DNA of 32,109 nt, taken from NCBI GenBank assembly GCA_030741055.1, contig JASLWC010000011.1, positions 1-32,109 of the forward strand, read 5' to 3'. Below are positions 27,533 through 32,109 of this stretch, piece after piece. A model generated the notes under the pieces. The model ran no database searches. It was not told the origin of the DNA and saw nothing but the letters and a program-made list of their open reading frames with translations. This DNA comes from Prochlorococcaceae cyanobacterium ETNP18_MAG_14. Its GTDB lineage: Bacteria; Cyanobacteriota; Cyanobacteriia; PCC-6307; Cyanobiaceae. A program made the translations under genes and the position numbers. The stretch's first letter is position 1; the number at the start of each line of letters is the position of its first letter.

Positions 27533-27964
27533 ATAGGATCCCAGCAAGATTCTTGCTTGCAACAAGGCATGAGTGCAAAACCTTTTTATTTAGCAAGTCG
27601 TTCAGGTCTCCTTGATTTCAGATGTATAGAACTGAACCCTCGAAAGCAGTCCATCGCTTCATCTTGTTTAGTTGATATGGGCTGACAGCTTCCACAAAGA
27701 CTTGGCACTTGAATTATTGTGATCTTTATCAAAATGAACTCTGACAGCAATAGTGCCAGTTGACTTAGGGCTGAGTGAGTTTTAGTGAGAAGTTGATTAT
27801 AGCCCTGATTTATATCAGGGCTATTCCTTTGATCTGGGCTGCTGTGAGCAAGATCACAGATTTGATTGCTCCAGATCAATGCTTTGGATGCCAGTGAAAG
27901 CGATGGTATGTGCATCGGAGGCAATCAAGCTTTCTGTATTACATACGCTATCAACTTCAAGATC
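27533..27964 (+). other. Non-coding spacer upstream of the double-glycine peptide gene
   Basis: 432 bp without a convincing gene. The minus ORF at 27586-27924 has no recognisable domain. A small hairpin just after the exonuclease stop (agcaag / cttgct) is followed at a distance by ccttttt and may terminate that gene. A stronger hairpin is at 27799-27824. The rest presumably holds the promoter of the peptide gene. Confidence 0.4.
27799..27830 (+). terminator. Perfect 11-bp hairpin with weak T-run
   Basis: Arms atagccctgat and atcagggctat around a TTAT loop, followed by tccttt. It is 140 bp upstream of the double-glycine peptide start. It may terminate an unannotated RNA or be an attenuator in the peptide leader. 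Confidence 0.45.
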
Positions 27965-28186
27965 ATGACTACTTCCAACAGCGACTACCCTAGCGAAATT
28001 CTAGATCAGGAACTTTCCTTTACTGAACTTGAAAATCTATCTGGTGGCAAAGGGTTTAGCTATTCGCATGAATCTCTCGTGGTCACAACCAACGGCAGAA
28101 AGATCGTTCTAAAGAATCGGAGCGAATTCAAGGGGGATAAAGAGTATGAGAAGTATTTCAAGGAAAGAATCAAGGAGTTTGCATAA
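27965..28186 (+). CDS. Double-glycine-leader peptide (bacteriocin-type precursor)
   Basis: The track ORF opens at 27866. The ATG at 27965 is preferred because it starts a typical short leader, giving 73 aa. The first 28 residues (MTTSNSDYPSEILDQELSFT, then ELENLSGG) are acidic and end in a Gly-Gly processing site, the pattern cut by the peptidase domain of C39 ABC exporters. The remaining 45 residues (KGFSYSHESLVVTTNG..., ending YFKERIKEFA) are charged, lack Cys and are not like lanthipeptide cores, so an unmodified bacteriocin- or signal-like peptide is the best guess. No transporter is nearby. A terminator follows at 28249. Cleavage and function are inferred. Confidence 0.7.
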   Translation: MTTSNSDYPSEILDQELSFTELENLSGGKGFSYSHESLVVTTNGRKIVLKNRSEFKGDKEYEKYFKERIKEFA

Positions 28187-28248
28187 ATTTAGTAAATCCC
28201 TAGCGAACATGTTTGCAGATATACATTTCCAAAACAAGCGATCGCATG

Positions 28249-28280
28249 ACAGCCCTGCTAACCAGTGGGGCTGTTTTATT
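28249..28280 (+). terminator. Intrinsic terminator after the double-glycine peptide gene
   Basis: Stem acagccc / gggctgt followed by tttatt, 62 nt after the peptide stop. The cyanobacterial HIP1 octamer gcgatcgc lies just upstream (28238-28245). Confidence 0.6.
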
Positions 28281-28293
28281 GGCTGCAAGATAA

Positions 28294-28315
28294 TACCGCT
28301 AACTCCCTTAGCGGT
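28294..28315. repeat. 8-bp inverted repeat
   Basis: Arms accgctaa and ttagcggt around ctccc, immediately after the peptide-gene terminator. No T-tract follows on the plus strand. It may be a second structure of the 3' UTR, or an operator. Confidence 0.4.
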
Positions 28316-28395
28316 GAGGCCGCTTGAGCGCTGTTGTGAATTCATAGTATAAAAGCTGGCCGCGGTTGGCCATGAGATTATCTATGTTGTTTAAT

Positions 28396-28632
28396 CTATT
28401 TGGGTAAAATAGAACTGCTATCAAAGTAAATACCCTCCATGAGGTTATCGGTGCATTTATAAAAGCCTTGTGAGAATTTCTTATAGCCAGCATTCGTGCA
28501 TTTAATACTCACGTGATTTATTGTGTTGTCAAACTCTTTCAACGGCAGATAAATCTCTTTTGACAATGTAGATTCTTGAGAGAGGATAAGTGATGAGATT
28601 GCTGATAGTGTTATAGGAGTTATTTTGCGCAT
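28396..28632 (-). CDS. Small secreted-type orphan protein
   Basis: A 78-residue protein with a plausible signal peptide (MRKITPITLSAISSLILSQES), then a polar mature part containing two Cys about 16 residues apart (KCTNAGYKKFSQGFYKC) that could form a disulfide in the periplasm. An SD-like AGGTG lies 8 nt before the ATG at 28632. I recognise no family. It sits beside the double-glycine peptide gene, but on the other strand, with no proof of shared function. Confidence 0.5.
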   Translation of the reverse strand: MRKITPITLSAISSLILSQESTLSKEIYLPLKEFDNTINHVSIKCTNAGYKKFSQGFYKCTDNLMEGIYFDSSSILPK

Positions 28633-28732
28633 GGATTTGCACCTGTGAATTGCAGTATGGCCCAGATTGTGTACCTATATCTTCTTTGCGTCCACTAAAG
28701 CAGCTGTTGGTTTTAGGTCAGTTTCTGCTCTT

Positions 28733-28748
28733 ACAACACATGTGTTGT
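28733..28748. promoter_or_regulatory. 16-bp perfect palindrome, operator-like
   Basis: acaacacatgtgttgt is fully self-complementary. It sits between the divergent starts of the small secreted protein (28632) and the deaminase (28925). That is the usual place for a dimeric repressor or activator site. No known box consensus is recognised. Confidence 0.45.
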
Positions 28749-28889
28749 GTTTTGACCAGGCAACGAAGGCACAATTCGTGAGCAAATTTCAGCGCTGCCT
28801 AGCGTGATTTCAAAGCGTCATCTATTTCATAGCTATCTGCCTCTATAAGCAAAAAATACCAGCACAAGCAGCACTGAAAGCAAGCAGGC

Positions 28890-28922
28890 GCTATAGCTGG
28901 TGTGTTGAGCTATAGCCTTTTT
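28890..28922 (+). terminator. Hairpin plus T5 directly before the deaminase start
   Basis: Stem gctatagct / agctatagc with a 9-nt loop, then cttttt. The T-run ends 2 nt before the ATG at 28925, so no room remains for a ribosome-binding site. It could end an upstream RNA or attenuate the deaminase mRNA. Confidence 0.6.
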
Positions 28923-28924
28923 CG

Positions 28925-29404
28925 ATGGCTACACAACAGCAGTTGGCTTTCATGCGTGAGGCCATTCGCATTCAGCGCGATGCAGGGGTCATTCGTAAAA
29001 GCGGAGGTGCCTTCGGGGCCCTGATAGTCAAGGGCGGTGCCGTAGTTGCTTCCTGTGGTAACAGCGTAATTCGGGATATGGACCCCTCAGCTCATGCCGA
29101 GGTGAACGCCATCCGTCAGGCATGCAGAAAACTAGGAACTTGGGATTTATCTGGCTGCGAGCTCTATACCAGTTGTCAGTGCTGTCCGATGTGTTACGCA
29201 ACCGCCTACTGGGCCAGGATCAGCCGCATTTACTACGCCGCTTCATGGCAGGCGTATCGAGATCTGTTCTCCGATGAAGAAATTAGTGAAGACATGCTTA
29301 AACCAATTGCTCAACGTCATATACCGCAGGAACAGATGCTTGAAGAGGAGGCAATGAAGGTCTGGGGAGAGTTCCGTGCCCTGCCGGATGGAGCCAGATA
29401 TTGA
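28925..29404 (+). CDS. Cytidine/deoxycytidylate-type nucleoside deaminase, guanine deaminase-like
   Basis: Zinc-dependent purine/pyrimidine deaminase of 159 aa. The zinc and catalytic motif HAEVNAIRQACRKLG is near residue 58, and the second zinc motif is CCPMCYATAYWARI near 93. Here the usual PC of PCPMC reads CC. The shared order of motifs plus the C-terminal ISEDMLKPIAQRHIPQEQM tail resembles bacterial guanine deaminases rather than the tRNA deaminase TadA, but this is a judgement from pattern. The ATG at 28925 abuts a terminator-like hairpin; ATG 28952 (MREAIRIQRDAG) is an alternative start that would lie in the conserved helix. Confidence 0.85.
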   Translation: MATQQQLAFMREAIRIQRDAGVIRKSGGAFGALIVKGGAVVASCGNSVIRDMDPSAHAEVNAIRQACRKLGTWDLSGCELYTSCQCCPMCYATAYWARISRIYYAASWQAYRDLFSDEEISEDMLKPIAQRHIPQEQMLEEEAMKVWGEFRALPDGARY

Positions 29405-29511
29405 GCTCTTCACTAGCTTTGAAAATCAATGCAAGAGCAGATTTGTTTCAGCACTCTGAAGTCACACTGATGAATTTGCATTTCAGGCTTTGAATTCGTC
29501 AAGCTGGTCTT

Positions 29512-29814
29512 ATGGATGCGTTATCTCGCCAGCATCAACCTTTACCGCATTGGGCTTTCCGTCGGCAGGTTCTTAGTGATCCCCTGCGGCTGCGGCTACG
29601 TCAATGGCAGCAGGTACGCACATGGGCCCGCTTGATTCGAGAGGCGGAGGCGCTTTGGCATGTAGATGTGAGGGAATTAAGGCGTTTAGGTGCTTTGGAG
29701 TTATACCAGTTGCTACAGGAGGTGCCGCCTCCTCAGCGAGGACGGGTAAATCGATGGTTGGATCGCTATGCCGTTGCAACCAGATTTCAATCAGAAGAGT
29801 CTGAGTTTGATTGA
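29512..29814 (+). CDS. Small basic protein of unknown function
   Basis: A 100-residue, Arg- and Leu-rich, probably all-helical protein (LRLRLRQWQQVRTWARLIRE and LYQLLQEVPPPQRGRVNRW are the densest parts). No signal peptide or TM segment is seen. Codon use and GC match the core genes better than the nearby orphans do, which supports a real gene. It starts with ATG at 29512 and is on its own transcript or follows the deaminase by 107 nt. I do not recognise the family. Confidence 0.6.
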   Translation: MDALSRQHQPLPHWAFRRQVLSDPLRLRLRQWQQVRTWARLIREAEALWHVDVRELRRLGALELYQLLQEVPPPQRGRVNRWLDRYAVATRFQSEESEFD

Positions 29815-29838
29815 CAAGAACTGCAAAACAGTGTCAAT
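29810..29838 (+). terminator. Bulged hairpin overlapping the stop codon
   Basis: Outer stem attgac / gtcaat and inner stem actg / cagt, separated by a 4-nt bulge on the 5' side. It overlaps the TGA of the preceding gene (29812-29814). The downstream T content is poor, so its role as a terminator is uncertain. Confidence 0.3.
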
Positions 29839-30023
29839 TAAGTTGTCAGATTTAAGCCGAACTGATCTTGCTAACCAGCTCTTAATTTGCATGTTGGTTG
29901 GCTCAATTACTTAAAGAATTTAAGCCAATACTCATAAAGAAGATCTCCATATCTCTTCTTAGGCTGCGCTCAGGAGAGCAGCGATATTTCATGGCAGGGC
30001 ATTAAGACCTATTGCCGCGTCTC

Positions 30024-30035
30024 AACGCTAGCGTT
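30024..30035. promoter_or_regulatory. 12-bp palindrome
   Basis: aacgctagcgtt, perfectly self-complementary, 28 bp upstream of a strong plus-strand terminator in a 319-bp spacer. It could be an operator or an RNA stem. Confidence 0.3.
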
Positions 30036-30063
30036 ATGACATTAAGTGCGAGGGAACAAGCCT

Positions 30064-30096
30064 CCCCCAGATATATACCTGGGGGTTTTCCTTTTT
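30064..30096 (+). terminator. Strong intrinsic terminator in a gene-free spacer
   Basis: GC-only-core stem cccccag / ctggggg with an 8-nt loop, then ttttccttttt on the plus strand. The nearest upstream plus gene ends 250 nt earlier and has its own hairpin. The minus-strand TM2 gene ends at 30134, and on that strand the T-run is poor. The likeliest role is ending an unannotated RNA. Confidence 0.65.
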
Positions 30097-30133
30097 ATAG
30101 GTAAAGGGATCGCCGACCCGAAGGTTTAGTGGC

Positions 30134-30451
30134 CTAGTCGCCGGCCTGTTCAAACTGGCGCAGAAGATGGAAGGCCTTGCGCAAAACCAACACTGCTCCA
30201 ACTACGCCAAATGCCAGGGGGATGATCACGAATGGATTCGGAGGGATCATTTCTGAGACTCCGCTACCGCCCTGGAAAGTACTGGGGCAAGGAGCTAGAA
30301 GCATGATGCTTCCAAACACAAGGCACCAGCCGATGATTGAGAGAATTCCGTCGCGGGCTTTGCCTTCATAAAAACGATCAAGACCGGCAGGCCAGCCGAT
30401 GGATAGCAAAGCCAGACGTGTCAGGGCTTTTTTTTCTTCTTTGCGAAACAT
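30134..30451 (-). CDS. TM2-domain-like membrane protein
   Basis: A 105-residue protein whose first half reads ALTRLALLSIGWPAGLDRFY then EGKARDGILSIIGWCLVFG, the TM2-domain pattern with the conserved GxDRFY turn between two helices. A second hydrophobic region is at about 73-92 (FVIIPLAFGVVGAVLVL). The N terminus is Lys-rich, so it is likely cytoplasmic. The function of TM2 proteins in bacteria is unknown. It starts with ATG at 30451, after a T9 homopolymer on the plus strand at 30498-30506 that lies in its leader region. Confidence 0.75.
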   Translation of the reverse strand: MFRKEEKKALTRLALLSIGWPAGLDRFYEGKARDGILSIIGWCLVFGSIMLLAPCPSTFQGGSGVSEMIPPNPFVIIPLAFGVVGAVLVLRKAFHLLRQFEQAGD

Positions 30452-30645
30452 GTTCGGCTAGAAACCTTTGTTGTTTGTTGATCAGAGATCTTAGGCCTTT
30501 TTTTTTCTTGTTGCGAGCTGTTCCCTTCTGGCTATAGCGACTGAAGCATTGTGGCGATAAACAAATTCTGCTCAGGATTAGCTCATACTCTCAAAAATAG
30601 TGAATGAAGAGTTGGATTTAGTCATTTTCAGCATTACCATTTGTA

Positions 30646-30825
30646 ATGGCAGCAAAGATAGGCAAGCAGCAAGTGCAGACCAAGGCTACAGGCTCTATGA
30701 TTACTAGAGAAGATATCTTAGTTAAGGCCCAAGAGACTTGTTTTGAGGAGCCAAGGCCTGTAGAGCTAACTTCAGATATTTTAGGTGGCAAAGAACAATT
30801 AATATGCGCTGATTCGAGGATGTAG
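30646..30825 (+). CDS. 59-codon Nif11/prochlorosin-leader-like peptide ORF (below track cutoff)
   Basis: Translation from ATG 30646 reads MAAKIGKQQVQTKATG, SMITREDILVKAQETC, FEEPRPVELTSDILGG, KEQLICADSRM. The stretch from KATGSMITREDI to ELTSDILGG matches the shape of the C-terminal half of Nif11-type leaders of marine picocyanobacteria: an ITxED helix start, an acidic helix, then a Gly-Gly site. The putative core is only 11 residues with one Cys, too little for a lanthionine ring without a Ser/Thr partner. The N-terminal half of the leader is not found in frame. It may be a decayed or truncated precursor gene. The minus ORF 30618-30893 is its antisense shadow. No SD is visible. Confidence 0.45.
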   Translation: MAAKIGKQQVQTKATGSMITREDILVKAQETCFEEPRPVELTSDILGGKEQLICADSRM

Positions 30826-31110
30826 AGGCTGAAGATATCAGCTTTGAGATCTTTAGAATACCTGCAATTCAGAGCATTGGGCATTTTTCCCAAGTTCTAG
30901 TTATTGAATCCAAGCAACTCATTAGAGGGCGTAACGAAATAGAGTAAACTTTGTAACTTACCCCATGGTTACTAGGTGCTTATCTACTAGAGCTAGAATT
31001 AGATTTAATGTGTAACGCCGCATACGTAACTAGGTCACAAGCTTACGTCTAAACCAGCACACCACACACTGTTTATCAGCGCTATAAACAATCAGCTCCT
31101 ACATTGATAA

Positions 31111-31293
31111 ATGATTCCCTCCGCTGCTATTTTTGGGATTTTAAGCCTGCTTGGTTTTGCCTGCTTCGTCATAGTTGGTAGAAGCGACACCTCCGGAAGT
31201 TCATGGTTAATCCAGAAGGATAAACTGAGTCGTATCTCTAATGATGTCTCAACTGAACAACCAGTAGTTGCTTCATCTGAAGCTAATGAATAG
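31111..31293 (+). CDS. Small one-TM protein
   Basis: A 60-residue protein with one membrane segment at residues 6-22 (AIFGILSLLGFACFVIV), followed by a polar Ser/Thr-rich tail. No family is recognised. It starts with ATG at 31111 and lies 51 nt before the HU gene on the same strand, which could mean cotranscription. It may be a small membrane protein or a chance ORF. Confidence 0.5.
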   Translation: MIPSAAIFGILSLLGFACFVIVGRSDTSGSSWLIQKDKLSRISNDVSTEQPVVASSEANE

Positions 31294-31344
31294 TTTCACA
31301 CCAGGAGTCAAAACTAATCAGCCACTTGCTAACGCCTTCCTCAA

Positions 31345-31620
31345 TTGAATAAAGCTAGTCTGGTCAACGCTATTGCTAAACGCACGAGGCAAAGCAAAAC
31401 TGATGTCTCTTTGGTGTTAGCGGCCCTCACTGATTCAATCATTGATTCGTTAGCGGAAGGCAAGAAGGTTTCTTTTCTAGGTTTTGGTTCATTTGAACCT
31501 CGCGAACGTTCTGCCCGTAAAGGTTTGAACCCGAAAACAGGCGAGAGCATTAAGATCCCAGCCAAACGTGTACCTGTTTTCAAAGCAGGCAAGTTGTTTA
31601 AGGATCGCCTACAAAGCTAA
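31345..31620 (+). CDS. HU-family DNA-binding protein
   Basis: Full-length 91-residue HU/IHF-type histone-like protein. The N-terminal dimerisation helices begin MNKASLVNAIAKRTRQSKTD. The strand and turn GKKVSFLGFGSFEPRERSAR and the DNA-binding beta-arm GLNPKTGESIKIPAKRVPVF are conserved, including the Pro tip region. It starts with TTG at 31345. It may be a paralog of the genome's main HU gene, because the setting is an accessory region and the helices differ from the highly conserved picocyanobacterial HU that I recall; that is an inference. Confidence 0.93.
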   Translation: MNKASLVNAIAKRTRQSKTDVSLVLAALTDSIIDSLAEGKKVSFLGFGSFEPRERSARKGLNPKTGESIKIPAKRVPVFKAGKLFKDRLQS

Positions 31621-32109
31621 AGCTTTTACTCCTATGTGAAGGCCTTAGGCGTGCAAGATTGATTTGATGCGCAAAGCAATGGCCGCTTTGTATTTATTTC
31701 AATCAGAGCTATTGCACAATGGGGTATAACTTCACGTTTAAAACAGGTAAAAGTCATCTTTGATTAGAAACCATAAGCAAAGTGCCTTGTCTCTCTGCAG
31801 TCTTCCTAGCTCTCTGAACCCTCCGATACCAAACGCCTCAGAGGTATAAGCAGTCAATGAAGACGTTCGATCTCAGAATTACAACTGGATTGATATCCAC
31901 TTTCGAGTGACTTTAGCTTTGGTATTTGTCGGAATTTTTCGCTTTTGGAAAAGGATAGGCACGCAAGATACAAAGCTCGGTATCCGTAGTTACATGATTT
32001 TTTCATTGCTCACAGTTCTCCTGCGAAATTGCTGGATTGCGTTCAACCTCATGAGGTAAAAAGTGCCTCTTTATCACATGAGCCAACATCTAATTGATCA
32101 GTATCTGAT
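31621..32109 (+). other. Mostly non-coding right end of the window
   Basis: 489 bp, A+T-rich, with no track ORF. One possible short membrane-protein ORF (31907-32059) is listed separately. No strong hairpin was found in the rest. A gene may extend beyond the window edge, but none is visible entering it. Confidence 0.4.
31907..32059 (+). CDS. Possible 50-residue membrane peptide
   Basis: GTG at 31907 opens a 50-codon frame with two hydrophobic stretches (VTLALVFVGIFRFW and YMIFSLLTVLL) around a basic loop. The frame is open 18 codons further upstream, back to TAA at 31847, but has no ATG. It could be a small membrane protein or a chance frame. Confidence 0.25.
   Translation: MTLALVFVGIFRFWKRIGTQDTKLGIRSYMIFSLLTVLLRNCWIAFNLMR

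Noticed and set aside
27586-27924. 112-aa minus ORF in the spacer before the double-glycine gene
   Set aside because: It overlaps hairpin sequence and the 5' region of the peptide gene, and shows no domain, signal or coding-like pattern.
28109-28345. 78-aa minus ORF over the peptide-gene 3' end
   Set aside because: It covers the terminator and inverted repeat of the plus-strand gene and has no protein features.
30618-30893. 91-aa minus ORF
   Set aside because: It is antisense to the GG-motif ORF. The plus reading has a leader-like pattern, while the minus one has none.
1-32109. tRNA, rRNA, CRISPR arrays, IS elements
   Set aside because: No tRNA-like T-arm motifs with matching acceptor stems, no regularly spaced repeats and no transposase motifs were noticed in the spacers by eye. 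tRNAscan and Infernal would be needed to be certain.

Overview
The window looks like part of a marine picocyanobacterial chromosome. The best guess is a larger-genome, moderate-GC Prochlorococcus (low-light MIT9313/MIT9303-like) or a close Synechococcus. The reasons are inferred from gene content. They include phylloquinone genes (menD, menB), a solanesyl diphosphate synthase, a UbiD-type decarboxylase, glycogen synthase, cyanobacterial families (DUF4336, DUF760, DUF1350, ComB), many TTG starts, sparse Shine-Dalgarno sequences, and short double-glycine-leader peptide ORFs. I saw no rRNA or tRNA gene, no CRISPR array and no insertion sequence.

Positions 1-21410 are dense core genome. After a possibly frame-disrupted small gene with its own terminator (15-251) come DUF4336, DUF760 and signal peptidase I. 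A divergent menD-menB pair, an L,D-transpeptidase and glgA follow. A 0.6-kb spacer ends in a perfect 18-bp inverted repeat in front of a one-TM protein translationally coupled to murF. Then come convergent glmU, a small membrane protein, an MnmD-like methyltransferase overlapping aroA, ubiD, and the rightward run comB - nitrilase family - amidase - murI - sds. A HAD phosphatase is convergent with sds. Two themes recur. One is peptidoglycan (L,D-transpeptidase, MurF, GlmU, amidase, MurI). The other is photosynthetic quinones (MenD, MenB, UbiD-like, Sds).

Positions 21411-23361 and 27533-32109 are gene-poor, A+T-richer and accessory in character. They hold short orphan ORFs, a small HTH-like protein, palindromes and several hairpin/T-tract elements. 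Between them lies a core block: acs, a DUF1350 hydrolase-like gene, peroxiredoxin Q and a DnaQ-type exonuclease. The 3' accessory region also carries a nucleoside deaminase, a TM2-like protein and an HU paralog.

The best candidates for something undescribed are two small peptide genes. The first (27965-28186) encodes a 28-residue leader ending in a double-glycine site, followed by a 45-residue charged core. It is preceded by one hairpin and followed by a terminator. The second (30646-30825) is a 59-codon ORF that falls below the ORF-track cutoff. It resembles the C-terminal half of a Nif11/prochlorosin-type leader, with a GG site and a tiny Cys-containing core. Neither a transporter nor a modifying enzyme is in the window, so any processing system would have to be encoded elsewhere.
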